Shown here one piece after another: positions 47,724 through 56,888 of a DNA stretch of 64,000 nucleotides. The translations under genes were made by a program, and so were the position numbers. Source of the stretch: Arthrobacter sp. PGP41. GTDB taxonomy: Bacteria > Actinomycetota > Actinomycetes > Actinomycetales > Micrococcaceae. The notes beneath the pieces were generated by a model. It worked only from the letters and a program-made list of their open reading frames with translations, was not told the origin of the DNA and searched no databases. The DNA is taken from NCBI RefSeq assembly GCF_002953935.1, contig NZ_CP026514.1, positions 3,720,001 to 3,784,000 of the forward strand. Reading direction: 5' to 3'. The number at the start of each line of letters is the position of its first letter. Positions within the stretch are counted from its first letter, which is position 1.

Positions 47724-47966
47724 CGGTCTCCTCCGACTGGGTCTTGGTACTGCCGGCGCTCTTGCGTCAACGGCCGCCTACCGGGTGTGATGTCGACGCA
47801 TCGGGTATGGGAGTCAGCCAGTTTCATGGTCCCGGTGGCATGCCGGACAGTCAATAACGCATTCAGAAAAGGGGGCGCCGCTCCTGCCCGCCCCCACGAC
47901 TGGCCCTGGATGTCACACAAAGCCGCGGCAGCAGGATGTGGACTAGCAACGCCCTACTCTTAACGG

Positions 47967-48518
47967 GTGACTTTGACTAAGATGCGCACCGCCGCCGCGA
48001 GCTCCCTCGCCGCCGCCGGTCTCCTGTTTTCCCTCGCCGCCTGTTCTGCGCCGGCCACCACCTCGCCAACCACCTCTGCACCGCCGTCCACGGCAGCGGC
48101 TGCCCCCAGCGCCTCCGGCACTTGCGACGGCGTGAAGGTCATCGTCGATTCCGGCGCACTGAAGCAGTCTGCCGCTGACAAGTCCGTGTGCGTGCCGGTG
48201 GACGGTCCCACCGCTGCGTCCAAGGTGCTCGAGGAAGCCAACGTAAAGACCGAAGGCACCAAGCAGTACCCCACGCTCGCGTGCCGGGTGAACGGGGTGC
48301 CGGCCGCGGACTTCGACATCAAGCACAAGGGCGGCACGTACAAGGAAGAATGCACCGGCATGCCCGCTGCCTTCGCCTACTGGTCCCTTTGGATTAAGAA
48401 GGACGCTGGCGCCTGGGAATACGCGCAGGAAGGCCTCGACACCCTGCAGGTCAGCCCGGGCCAGAGCCTGGAACTGCTCTTTACCGTCGACGGCGAACCG
48501 GCCGCCCCCGCGGCATGA
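47967..48518 (+). CDS. DUF4430 lipoprotein, putative extracytoplasmic vitamin-binding partner of the ECF transporter
   Basis: 183 residues. The signal peptide ends in a lipobox LAAC (Cys near residue 26), followed by a Thr/Pro/Ala-rich spacer. The domain from about residue 50 (GVKVIVDSGALKQS ... AFAYWSLWIKKDAGAWEYA) fits DUF4430, the fold related to the beta domain of intrinsic factor and other cobalamin carriers. The GTG at 47967 is used here; ATG 47982 is possible. The stop overlaps the ECF gene start by 4 bp, so the two are made together. I infer that it captures a corrinoid or similar vitamin for the ECF protein. Confidence 0.72.
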   Translation: MTLTKMRTAAASSLAAAGLLFSLAACSAPATTSPTTSAPPSTAAAAPSASGTCDGVKVIVDSGALKQSAADKSVCVPVDGPTAASKVLEEANVKTEGTKQYPTLACRVNGVPAADFDIKHKGGTYKEECTGMPAAFAYWSLWIKKDAGAWEYAQEGLDTLQVSPGQSLELLFTVDGEPAAPAA

Positions 48519-51349
48519 CCTTCCGACCCGCGCCGCTGCGCGCCGGCATTGTTCTCGCCGTCGTGTTCATCGCGGCGCGGGTCATCTACCGCGTCCTTTT
48601 CAACGGCGCGGGCCTTGGCTCGCCCGTCCTGCTCGACCTGCCGGCCATGCGGCTGCCGGCCCCCTACGCCCACGTGGTGTTCCTTGGTCCGGTCACAGGA
48701 CAAGGCCTGTGGGCGGCGGTCCTGTCTGCCCTGCCGATCGCCGGGCTGTTCATTGGGTTCGGTCTGCTCAATGCGTTCGTGGACGTGGCCCGCGGCTTCG
48801 TTCACCTGGCCCGCCGCGGCCCCATGCAGGGCCTGGCCCGCACGCTGGTCGTGGCGTGGGCGGCACTCCCGGCGCTGGCCGACGCCGTGACCTCCGTACG
48901 CCTGGCGTTCCGGCTGCGGGGCGAACGCTTCGGGCCCCGCGCCCTGGTGCCCGTCCTCGAGCGCACCCTTGAACACGCGGCCCGGGTAGCCGCCGCCCTT
49001 GAGCTGCGCGGCTTCGGGAGCCGCGCCGCACACCACCCCGGGAACGACGACGGCGGCCCGCTCCTGGTGCGCGACGCCCGGTTCCGCATCGGTGACGCGC
49101 AGGTCCGTGTGGCCGGGTTCACGCCGTCGAGCGGGTCCATCACCGTCATTACGGGACCTACCGGATCCGGCAAGTCCACCATCCTGCGGGGCATCGCCGG
49201 CCTGCTCTCCCACGTGGACGGCGGAGAGATTTCCGGCACCGTTCGCGTCGCCGGAGCGGACCGTGCCCCCATGCCGCCCCGCGATACCGCCCGGCTCATC
49301 GGCGTCGTCCTGCAGAATCCCCGCGCCGCCTTCGCCAGCACGCGGGTGCGGGACGAAATCTCCCTCGCCCTTGAGCTGCGCGGCATGCCATCGGCCGCCG
49401 CCAAGGCCCGGGTGCTGGAGGTTGCCGAGCGCATCGGGGTGACGGCGCTGCTGGACCGGAATATCAGCACCCTTTCCGCCGGGGAGGCAACGCTCGTGGC
49501 CATCGCCGCCGCGGTGGTGGAACAGCCTCCCCTGCTCCTGGTGGACGAGCCGCTGGCCGACCTCGACACCACGGCCCGCAGGCACGTCATCTCCGTGCTC
49601 AACACCCTCGCGGGCGACGGTGTCTGCGTCATCGTGGCGGAGCACAGGGCGGCAGCGCTCGTCCCGGTTGCCGACTCCTGGTGGACCATTGCCGACGGCG
49701 AGCTGGTACCGGGTGCCGCGCCCTCCGCGCCGGTCCCGACGGTTGCGCACCCCACGCCTGTTCCAGATGCCGAATACGCGCCCGTGCTGACAGCGGCCAA
49801 CCTCGCGGTGCACCGCAAGGGCACGCCACTGGTTCGCGACGCCTCCCTGGCCCTGCACCGCGGCGAAGTGGTGGCCCTGGTGGGGCCGAACGGGGCCGGG
49901 AAGTCGTCCCTCCTGGTGGCGCTTGCCCTCGGTGAGGGAGCGGGCGGAGTAGAAACCAACGACGGCGGAACGGCCGACGGCGGCCGCGTCGCCCTGGTGC
50001 CGGACGCCTCGGACGACCTCTTCACCAGGGATACGGTCGAGGGAGAGCTCCGCGCGGCCGAGCGGCGCCTTGGGCGCCGAAAGACCGGCGGGCAGCCCGC
50101 GCCCGGCTTTGCGGCGTCACGCCTGGCCCGTCTGCGGGGAGACGTCACGATCCCCATCGGTCATGAGCATCCCCGGGACCTTTCTGCAGGAGAACGCAGG
50201 ATCCTGGCCATTGCGCTGCAGACCATGGACGATCCCCAGGTACTCCTGATCGACGAGCCCACCCGCGGGCTCGATCCGGCCGCGCGCACGGCGGTCTCGG
50301 CCGCGCTCCGGTCCGCGGCCGACTCCGGTACCGCTGTCCTGATCGCCACGCACGACCATGACTTTGCCCAGGGCCTCGGTGCCCGGATCCTCCCGATGCG
50401 GGACGGCGTCGCACCCTCTTCCGCCCCGGTCGAAGCGTCCGAACCGCCCGTTCTGCTTCCCCGGCAGGTGGGCTCCGGGCCAAAGCCAATCACCGAACCG
50501 GACACCCCCGGCGCAGCAAGAAAGCCCCGAATCCGGCTGCCGCGCGGCGTCGAACTCTCCGTCCTGGCAGCCGCAAACCTTGTGGCCCTCGCAGCGTTCT
50601 GCTGGCCGCTGCTTGCCGCGGCCCTCCCGCAGGATGCAGCCGCCGCCCTCCCCTACGCAGCGCTGGCAATCGCGCCGCTCGCCGCCGTCGCCATTGTTGT
50701 GTCCCTGGACGGTTCTGTCCGTTCGGCACACACGGTGGCGCTGCTCGGCGTCCTGGCAGCAGTCGGCACGGCTGTCCGGGTGGCGAGCACCGGCGTCGGG
50801 GGCGTTGAAGCGGTCTTTATCCTGCTGATCCTGGCCGGCCGGGCCTTCGGTGCGCGTTTCGGCATGCTGCTCGGCGCCGCCACCATCGCCCTCTCAAGTG
50901 CCCTGTGGGGCGGGATCGGGCCGTGGACTCCGTTCCAGATCTTCGCCTGTGCGTGGGTGGGTGCGGGGGCCGGCCTGCTCCCCCGGCGGGTGCGCGGCAG
51001 GGCCGAACTGTGGATGCTGGCCGGCTATGGTGTGGTGGCGTCCTACCTGTTCGGCCTGTTGACCAACCTGTGGTTCTGGCCCTTCGCGGTGGGCGCGGGC
51101 ACCGGCATCTCCTATGTGCCCGGCGCGCCGCTGGGCACCAACCTGAGCAGCTTCCTGCTGTATTCGCTGGTGACGTCGACGGCGGGCTGGGACACCCTGC
51201 GCGCCGTCACCACGGTGATCGGAATCGCCGTGGTGGGGCGGGCCATCCTCGCCGCGCTCCGGCGGGTGAAGCCGGTCTCCAGCGCAGGCGGGTACGCAGG
51301 CCAGGCTTCGTCCGCCCAGGCCAGGGACCGGCTACAGCTCAGGGTTTGA
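48515..51349 (+). CDS. Single-chain ECF-type vitamin transporter (T-A-A'-S fusion)
   Basis: 944 residues. The order appears to be: EcfT-like membrane domain (about 1-170) with the coupling motif ALELRGFG; first ABC ATPase (about 180-405) with Walker A GPTGSGKST near 213, signature LSAGEAT and Walker B LLLVDEP. A second ATPase follows (about 425-640), with Walker A GPNGAGKSS near 455, signature LSAGERR and Walker B LLIDEP. An S-component-like membrane domain closes the protein (about 676-930), with six or so helices and LFGLLTNLWFWPF. ECF transporters are normally four separate chains. The coupled DUF4430 lipoprotein suggests a cobalamin-type substrate. Confidence 0.85.
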   Translation: MTFRPAPLRAGIVLAVVFIAARVIYRVLFNGAGLGSPVLLDLPAMRLPAPYAHVVFLGPVTGQGLWAAVLSALPIAGLFIGFGLLNAFVDVARGFVHLARRGPMQGLARTLVVAWAALPALADAVTSVRLAFRLRGERFGPRALVPVLERTLEHAARVAAALELRGFGSRAAHHPGNDDGGPLLVRDARFRIGDAQVRVAGFTPSSGSITVITGPTGSGKSTILRGIAGLLSHVDGGEISGTVRVAGADRAPMPPRDTARLIGVVLQNPRAAFASTRVRDEISLALELRGMPSAAAKARVLEVAERIGVTALLDRNISTLSAGEATLVAIAAAVVEQPPLLLVDEPLADLDTTARRHVISVLNTLAGDGVCVIVAEHRAAALVPVADSWWTIADGELVPGAAPSAPVPTVAHPTPVPDAEYAPVLTAANLAVHRKGTPLVRDASLALHRGEVVALVGPNGAGKSSLLVALALGEGAGGVETNDGGTADGGRVALVPDASDDLFTRDTVEGELRAAERRLGRRKTGGQPAPGFAASRLARLRGDVTIPIGHEHPRDLSAGERRILAIALQTMDDPQVLLIDEPTRGLDPAARTAVSAALRSAADSGTAVLIATHDHDFAQGLGARILPMRDGVAPSSAPVEASEPPVLLPRQVGSGPKPITEPDTPGAARKPRIRLPRGVELSVLAAANLVALAAFCWPLLAAALPQDAAAALPYAALAIAPLAAVAIVVSLDGSVRSAHTVALLGVLAAVGTAVRVASTGVGGVEAVFILLILAGRAFGARFGMLLGAATIALSSALWGGIGPWTPFQIFACAWVGAGAGLLPRRVRGRAELWMLAGYGVVASYLFGLLTNLWFWPFAVGAGTGISYVPGAPLGTNLSSFLLYSLVTSTAGWDTLRAVTTVIGIAVVGRAILAALRRVKPVSSAGGYAGQASSAQARDRLQLRV

Positions 51350-51414
51350 ACACAGCACTGGGAACCCAACCCTTTCAGCACGCCTGCCTCACGGTACGGT
51401 GCATCACGATTTTG

Positions 51415-51452
51415 TGGGGGCATCGCCTACGACTTCGGGATTCTTTACGAAA
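51415..51452 (+). repeat. Degenerate direct repeat, left copy
   Basis: This 38-base stretch matches 59561-59599 at about 31 of 39 aligned positions, including an unbroken CGACTTCGGG. It lies in the gap between the convergent ECF and dehydrogenase genes. In one frame it reads GIAYDFGILYENL and stop, and the other copy reads GMACDFGDASRK in the same register, so both may be remnants of one mobile-element gene or attachment site. Confidence 0.5.
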
Positions 51453-52362
51453 ACCTCTGAGTGAGAGCGCTGCTGCGCTGGGCAAGGGTCCGGAAAATTC
51501 CCGTGTGGTCAAGGGCGCCGTCGCCCCGCGCCACCATATCCTCGAAAAGACCCTGGATTACCGTGCTCAGGGGTAGCTCCAGGTGCGCTGTTCCAGCCGC
51601 CCCCAGCACGAAATTGAGGTCCTTCAGCTGGTTTTGGGCGCTGCCGCCACCCGTGAAGTCGCCGTCAATCCATCTGTGCCCCTTTTGGCGCAGCACCTCG
51701 GAGTCGGCCAGCCCACCCCGAAGCAGTTCAAGCATCACCGATGGATCCAGTCCCCCGCCGCGCGCGAGAAGCATGGCTTCGGAAACTGCCGTGACCGTGC
51801 CGGCGACCACGATCTGGTTGCAGGCCTTGGCCAGTGCGCCCGAACCTCCCGGGCCCATGTACCGGATGGTGCTGCCTATGAACCCGAACACCGGCGCGAC
51901 CGAGTTAAACGTGTCCTCGTCCCCGCCCACCATGATGCTCAGCGTGCCGTTTTCGGCACCCACGGTGCCGCCACTGACGGGGGCGTCCAAAACCCTGACG
52001 TTGTGCTCTCGAAGCATCCGTTCGCCAAAGGCCGCCACTGCCCCCGGCGAGACGGTCCCGTGCACGACGAGTATCGGGCTGGCAATGCCCCGGGCTGTCC
52101 ATCCGGCTATCATGCCCTCTTCTCCCGGAAGCAACGATTCGACGTGGCTTAGGTCCGGCAACACCGTGAGAACGATGTCAGCGGCCGCCTCAAAAGGTGA
52201 GGCGGCAACGCGGGCGCCCAGGCCCGCCAGGGCTTCGGCCTTCGAAGCAGTCCGGTTCCAGACAGTCAGCTCGCGGTAGCCCTTCAGCAGCCGGCGCGCC
52301 ATGGGTTCCCCCATCGGCCCTAATCCCATCAGGGCAAGCGCTGGGTGGTCAGGTTCAGGCAT
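51445..52362 (-). CDS. NAD(P)-dependent 3-hydroxyisobutyrate/tartronate-semialdehyde-type dehydrogenase
   Basis: A 305-residue beta-hydroxyacid dehydrogenase. ALALMGLGPMGEPMARRLL is the N-terminal Rossmann motif and LDAPVSGGTVGAENGTLSIMVGG the substrate loop (core DAPVSGG). The catalytic lysine is in LAKACNQIVVAG (about K180). The family includes 3-hydroxyisobutyrate dehydrogenase, tartronate semialdehyde reductase and threonate dehydrogenase. Last gene of the TRAP operon, 52 bp after dctM, so it probably oxidises the imported hydroxy acid or reduces a semialdehyde from it. Confidence 0.86.
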   Translation of the reverse strand: MPEPDHPALALMGLGPMGEPMARRLLKGYRELTVWNRTASKAEALAGLGARVAASPFEAAADIVLTVLPDLSHVESLLPGEEGMIAGWTARGIASPILVVHGTVSPGAVAAFGERMLREHNVRVLDAPVSGGTVGAENGTLSIMVGGDEDTFNSVAPVFGFIGSTIRYMGPGGSGALAKACNQIVVAGTVTAVSEAMLLARGGGLDPSVMLELLRGGLADSEVLRQKGHRWIDGDFTGGGSAQNQLKDLNFVLGAAGTAHLELPLSTVIQGLFEDMVARGDGALDHTGIFRTLAQRSSALTQRFS

Positions 52363-52414
52363 TGGGATCCTTTAGTGATAAGGGCTGTATGGGATAGCCG
52401 ACTGGAGCCAGGCG

Positions 52415-53692
52415 TTACTGATTGGTCAGGAGATCAGACGGCCATAGGATGAGCTGCGGGAAGACGGCCAGCATGACGATGGCAACCACCATGACCACAT
52501 AGAGCGGCACCGCGGCCTTCACAATCTTCTCCATCGGCAGCCCGCTGACATAGGACGCCGCGAAGAGGCAGACGCCGACAGGCGGTGTGACCAGGCCGAC
52601 GGCAAGGGCGGCAACGAGGAAGACGACGAAGTGGATGGGATCCACACCGGAAGACACGGCCGCGGGCATGAGCACCGGTGTGCAAAGCAGGATGGCGGCG
52701 ACTTTGTCCATCACGGTTCCGATGATGATCAGGATAAGGCCGATCAGTAGCATGACGATGGTGGGGTCAGTGCTGACGCTCAGCAGCCAACTGCTGACCT
52801 TTGCCGGCAGCCCGTCAATGGTGAAGATGTAAGAGGCGACGCCGGCGATCATGGCGATGAGCAGGATGGTGCCGGTGGTGAGGCCGGCGTCCACGATCAT
52901 CTTCGGCATCTGGCGCCACTTCATGTCCCGGTAGACGTAGATTCCGACCAACAGGCTGTAGAAGACGGCGACGGCGGCCGCCTCCGTGGGCGTGACGAGC
53001 CCGCTGAACATGCCCACCAGGATGATCACCGGGCCGCCCATGGCCGGGATTCCCCCGAGGACGATCCTCAGGCCCTTCTTGAAAGGCGTCTTTGAGACCT
53101 CGCCGTAACCGTGGCGTGCCGACAGGAAGAAATTCACCAGCATCAGGACGAGGATCAGGACAATGGACGGTCCAAATCCTCCTGCGAGTGCCGCGCCTAC
53201 CGAGACGTTCGCGGTCGAGGCGGCGATGATCATGAGGATGCTGGGCGGTATCAGTGAGGACAGGGTAGCGGTGACCATGGTCATCGCTGCCGCATAGGGC
53301 CGCGGGTACTTATGGTCAGTCATGGCTTTGATCTCGATCTTGCCAAGGCTGACAATGTCGGCAACCGAGGAACCGGAGATGCCGCCGAAGATCGCGCTCG
53401 ATGCGATGTTCACTTGGCCAAGGCCGCCACGGAAGCGGCCGAAGATGACTTCGGCGCCACGGAAGATGCGGTCCGAAATACCCCCGCCGGCCATGAGGTT
53501 GCCGGCCAGGACGAACAGGGGGACAGCGACCAGCAGGAAGCTGTTCATGGAGCTCATCATGGACTGCGGCAACAGGTCGAGGGGGATGTCGAAGATCAGC
53601 AGCGTGGCGATGACGCCAATGCCGAGTGAGATTGAGAGCGGAACGCCCAGCAGCAGCAGGAGGAGGAAAATGCCCAGCAGGGTCAGGCTCAT
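52415..53692 (-). CDS. dctM: TRAP transporter large permease (DctM)
   Basis: 425 residues with about 12 helices, the normal DctM size. Typical segments are LLLLGVPLSISLGIGVIATLL, SFLLVAVPLFVLAGNLMA, GGISGSSVADIVSLG and LIPPSILMIIAAS, with VTPPVGVCLFAASYVSG near the C-terminus. It is the channel subunit of a Na+-driven importer for organic or sugar acids. Overlaps the DctQ gene by 4 bp (ATGA). Confidence 0.95.
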   Translation of the reverse strand: MSLTLLGIFLLLLLLGVPLSISLGIGVIATLLIFDIPLDLLPQSMMSSMNSFLLVAVPLFVLAGNLMAGGGISDRIFRGAEVIFGRFRGGLGQVNIASSAIFGGISGSSVADIVSLGKIEIKAMTDHKYPRPYAAAMTMVTATLSSLIPPSILMIIAASTANVSVGAALAGGFGPSIVLILVLMLVNFFLSARHGYGEVSKTPFKKGLRIVLGGIPAMGGPVIILVGMFSGLVTPTEAAAVAVFYSLLVGIYVYRDMKWRQMPKMIVDAGLTTGTILLIAMIAGVASYIFTIDGLPAKVSSWLLSVSTDPTIVMLLIGLILIIIGTVMDKVAAILLCTPVLMPAAVSSGVDPIHFVVFLVAALAVGLVTPPVGVCLFAASYVSGLPMEKIVKAAVPLYVVMVVAIVMLAVFPQLILWPSDLLTNQ

Positions 53693-54279
53693 GCGATCAT
53701 CTCTCCTTTGAGGATTCTCTTACGCATATTCGGGGAGAAGTAGACGGTGGTGATATGGGCGACGATGGCGAGTGCTGCGCTGATCACCAGCGGCAGGGTT
53801 ACCAGGAACATCTTCAGTCCCAGGGCAGGACTGGACTCTCCGGCGGCGTACTGCTGCAGCATCAGTTCCCACGTCTTGTAGATCAGGACACTGAAGAACA
53901 CGGTCCCGCAGATGGCGTAGAGATGCATGCTGACTTTCTTAAGCCAGGCTGGTCCCCACGCCACCGCGAAGTTCACCCGCGGGTGCACGGCGGCCCGGAA
54001 GCCTGCTGCCATCCCCAGGAAGGTGGTGTCCATGAACAGGAAACGGGTCAGTTCCTCGGTCCATGACAGCGAGGCTCCCATCTGCCGGCTGACCATCTGG
54101 GCAGCAAGGCTGAGCAGCATCGCGCAGATTCCGACGAAGAGGAGAGCATCCACGGCCTTCCAGATCAGACCATGAGGTTCCGAGACTTCGCTTACCGGAA
54201 CCACCTCGATGTTGTCTTCGGCCGCCTGGTGTTCGGCACCCCGGACTGGGGTGGTTCCCTCATCATGCACAGAACTCAT
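53689..54279 (-). CDS. dctQ: TRAP transporter small permease (DctQ)
   Basis: About 196 residues. Four helices are visible (VDALLFVGICAMLLSLAAQM, FLFMDTTFLGMAAGF, LYAICGTVFFSVLIYKTW and FLVTLPLVISAALAIVAHI), with the conserved WTEELTRFLF loop. The start is uncertain. ATG 54279 has AGGAG touching it, whereas GTG 54270 has the same AGGAG nine bases away and may be the real one. A longer frame to 54360 would overlap dctP. Confidence 0.9.
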   Translation of the reverse strand: MSSVHDEGTTPVRGAEHQAAEDNIEVVPVSEVSEPHGLIWKAVDALLFVGICAMLLSLAAQMVSRQMGASLSWTEELTRFLFMDTTFLGMAAGFRAAVHPRVNFAVAWGPAWLKKVSMHLYAICGTVFFSVLIYKTWELMLQQYAAGESSPALGLKMFLVTLPLVISAALAIVAHITTVYFSPNMRKRILKGEMIA

Positions 54280-54301
54280 CTCCTGCACTGGACCCGCCAC
54301 C

Positions 54302-55330
54302 TTACCGTCCAAGGAATTCAAGGCTTGACTGGACGAATTCCTTGCCCACCTTGCCCTCAAGCTCGGGGTAGACCTTCTGCGCTGCCGCCTGGAACTTTGC
54401 CCTAGCTTCGGGCGTCAGCTCGTTGATCTTCACGCCTTCGCCCTTCAGCTTGTCGAGGGTTTTGGCGGCTTCGTCGTTGTCGTACTTTGTCTTGAAGTCA
54501 GCGGTCAGGTCTGCCGCTTCCTGCAGGACCTTCCGGGTGTCCTCATCAAAGGAGTCCCACTTCTTCTTGCTGAACCCGAGGACGAGGCCGTCGGAGATGT
54601 GGCCCGTCAGGGAGAGGTAATCCTGGACTTCAAAGAACTTGTTGTTGACTGGAACTTCCAAAGGGTTTTCCTGGCCATCGATAGTCCCCAGCTGCAAGGC
54701 GGTGTAAACCTCTTTGAAGTCCATCGGCGTCGGGTTGGCGCCCAGCGAGCCAAAGAACTTTACCCAGAGGTCATTCTGCGGTACGCGGAGCTTCAGGTCC
54801 TTGAAGTCCTCGGGCTGGGTGATGGGACGCACCGAGTTGGTGGTGTGCCGCGGAGTACGGGTCAGCATGGACACGCCCTTAATGCCCAGCTTGTCCAGTG
54901 AGCCCAGCAGTTCCTTGCCCGGCTCGCCCTCAAAGTACTTGGTGACCTCCTCCGAGTCCTTGAAGAGGTAGGGAAGGCTGACGGCATTCATCTTCGGCTC
55001 GAAGGACGCGTACACCGAGGTGGACATAATGGTGGAGTCCAGCGTGCCGTTTCCAAGCAAGTTGACGGCGGCGTTCTGGTCTCCGCCAAAAAGGGTGCCG
55101 TCGGGGAATGTCTCGACCTTGACCTTGCCGTCGCTCAGCTCGGCAACCTTGTCGGCGAAGTGCTTTGCGCTGACGCCCATGGAAGACGTTGCAGGGTCGC
55201 CGAGGCCGAGGCGGACGGTGGTGCTAGCCCCGCCGGCGCCGCCGGCGGCGCCCCCGCCGCAACCAGTGAGGGCAGTAGTAACGGTGAGTGCAACGGCCAC
55301 AGCTACGGTGGCAAGGATGCGTTTTGGCAT
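54302..55330 (-). CDS. dctP: TRAP transporter substrate-binding lipoprotein (DctP)
   Basis: 342 residues. The signal peptide ends in LTGC (Cys near 24) and a glycine-rich spacer. The mature domain shows DctP features: KVKVETFPDGTLFGGDQNAA, LKLRVPQN with the carboxylate-binding arginine, and VYTALQLGTIDGQENPLEVP. Ligands of this subgroup are usually C4 to C6 hydroxy or sugar acids. First gene of the operon dctP-dctQ-dctM-dehydrogenase, with a 19-bp LacI-type operator about 200 bases upstream. Confidence 0.94.
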   Translation of the reverse strand: MPKRILATVAVAVALTVTTALTGCGGGAAGGAGGASTTVRLGLGDPATSSMGVSAKHFADKVAELSDGKVKVETFPDGTLFGGDQNAAVNLLGNGTLDSTIMSTSVYASFEPKMNAVSLPYLFKDSEEVTKYFEGEPGKELLGSLDKLGIKGVSMLTRTPRHTTNSVRPITQPEDFKDLKLRVPQNDLWVKFFGSLGANPTPMDFKEVYTALQLGTIDGQENPLEVPVNNKFFEVQDYLSLTGHISDGLVLGFSKKKWDSFDEDTRKVLQEAADLTADFKTKYDNDEAAKTLDKLKGEGVKINELTPEARAKFQAAAQKVYPELEGKVGKEFVQSSLEFLGR

Positions 55331-55531
55331 CTGATTCTCCTTTGAATACTTGCTGGTTCCTGGCCTTTACGGACAGGGGTACTGATGCCTTATGGCGGTG
55401 GTTAAAGCGTCCTGGGCTAGGTGGCTATGGGTGAGACCAGCTGCTCTTACTGCTTTCTCATCCCGCTTGCCCAGTGCCTTGCAGACGCGGCGGTGCTGTC
55501 GTTTGCTGTCTTTCCGCCGTGAATCATCCCG

Positions 55532-55550
55532 AAGTGGAACCGGTACACTT
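55532..55550. promoter_or_regulatory. 19-bp LacI-type operator before the TRAP operon
   Basis: AAGTGGAACCGGTACACTT is partly palindromic (AAGTG.A.C with the mirror half). The exact same 19-mer occurs, inverted, at 56718-56736 before the divergent dehydrogenase operon. A LacI gene lies between the two sites. Confidence 0.78.
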
Positions 55551-55604
55551 TTTTACCACAGCCCGGGACGGCTGTAAACATTGAGGCGCGAATGCCAGCT
55601 TGAA

Positions 55605-56633
55605 TTACTTCGAGAACTGGAGCCGGGCGACGCTTGACCGTTCCACTAGTTCGGCGGCTACGCGTATGACGTGGGGTTTTCCCGACGTCTTGCCCTGCGT
55701 GTTGGACAAAGCGAGCTGCACGGAGTGCCGGGCGAGCAGATCTATTGGCTGCCTGACGATTGTCAGGGGCGGGGTCACGAGTTCGGTCCAAGGTGAATCT
55801 TCGAAGACGATGACGGATAGCGTCCCTGGGATGTCGATTCCGGCGTGGGAGAGGCGCCGCAAAACTTGCGTTACCTGGGCGGTATTTGCCACTACCAAAG
55901 CTGTGGGCGGCTCTTCGAGGCCGAGCAACGCCGAGGCGGCATCTCCTCCCGCCGGCCCGCGGAACGCGGCGTGCCGTATAAGGAGCTCATCTTGCTCCAG
56001 GCCGGCTGTTTCCAGGGCTTGCCGATAGCCGGCAATCCGCTCCGTTCCGGTGGTGGAGGAAGCCGGCCCGGAGATGATTCCGATCCGGCGGTGCCCATGG
56101 GCGGCAAGGAGCGCTGTGGCGGACCGGGCGGATTCAAAGTTGTCGATGCTCACCACATCAACTTCAGGGAGCGAAGGAATTGATCGGTCGACAAAAACCA
56201 CGTCAGTTCCCAGATCCTGGAGCTGCTTCCAGATTGCCAGGTTGTTGCCGGTCGGGGTCGCGATAATCCCACTGACCCTGCGTTCGATAAGCGTCGCCAG
56301 ACGTTCTGACTCCAGCTGGTCATCCTCCTGCGTGGTCATCAGCAGCACCTGGATTCCGCGCGAGTGAGCCTCCTGCACCACTTGGTCGGCGAGTCGGGCG
56401 AAAAAGGGGTTGGAGACATCTGCGAGCAGCAGCCCCAGTGTTGTAGGCGGGCCATACTTGAGCTCCCTGGCTGCCGTGCGGGGGTGGTACCCGAGGCTCT
56501 TCATCACCTCGTTTACTCGGCCGCGGGTAGCTGCGGCAACTGGACCTGACCCCGGGTTTAGCACCCGGGAGACCACCGCAACGGACACCCCGGCTGCCTG
56601 GGCAACATCGCGGATGGTCGGTTGTTTCTGCAC
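55605..56633 (-). CDS. LacI-family transcriptional regulator of the TRAP locus
   Basis: 342 residues. The helix-turn-helix TIRDVAQAAGVSVAVVSRVL and hinge helix YHPRTAARELKYGPPTTLG are standard. The effector domain starts LGLLLADVSNPFFARLA and includes VVFVDRSIPSLPEVDVVSID. It sits between the TRAP operon and a divergent dehydrogenase/gluconokinase operon, with an identical 19-mer on each side, and so probably controls both in response to the imported acid or a phosphorylated product. Confidence 0.9.
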   Translation of the reverse strand: MQKQPTIRDVAQAAGVSVAVVSRVLNPGSGPVAAATRGRVNEVMKSLGYHPRTAARELKYGPPTTLGLLLADVSNPFFARLADQVVQEAHSRGIQVLLMTTQEDDQLESERLATLIERRVSGIIATPTGNNLAIWKQLQDLGTDVVFVDRSIPSLPEVDVVSIDNFESARSATALLAAHGHRRIGIISGPASSTTGTERIAGYRQALETAGLEQDELLIRHAAFRGPAGGDAASALLGLEEPPTALVVANTAQVTQVLRRLSHAGIDIPGTLSVIVFEDSPWTELVTPPLTIVRQPIDLLARHSVQLALSNTQGKTSGKPHVIRVAAELVERSSVARLQFSK

Positions 56634-56717
56634 GCCTACTCCTTGCGTAGCACTTCCTGGACATCTGGAACCTTTTTCAGCCTAGGGCTTGACCTTGGGC
56701 CTTGCCCTATGACATAA

Positions 56718-56736
56718 AAGTGTACCGGTTCCACTT
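56718..56736. promoter_or_regulatory. 19-bp LacI-type operator before the SAF-oxidoreductase operon
   Basis: AAGTGTACCGGTTCCACTT is the exact reverse complement of the site at 55532-55550. It lies between the divergent LacI (starting 56633) and oxidoreductase (starting 56889) genes. Confidence 0.78.
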
Positions 56737-56888
56737 ATTTTACCTTAGCTCGTTCCCGCTTGGTCTCGAGCCTCACTACCAACGGCGGCACGCCGCAAGG
56801 TCAGGAAGTAGAGCCCCAAAAGCTGCGGTCAATCCCCGACCCGCCCGCATCCCTTCCGGAACAGCGCCGTCTCCCTTGAAAGGCAACC

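Noticed and set aside
47745..47900. Pieces resembling a cobalamin riboswitch before the DUF4430/ECF genes (GCCGGCGCT, GAGTCAGCC)
   Set aside because: The order and the conserved core box are not convincing by eye. A covariance search with the cobalamin family (RF00174) would decide; a significant hit would support vitamin B12 control, no hit would refute it.
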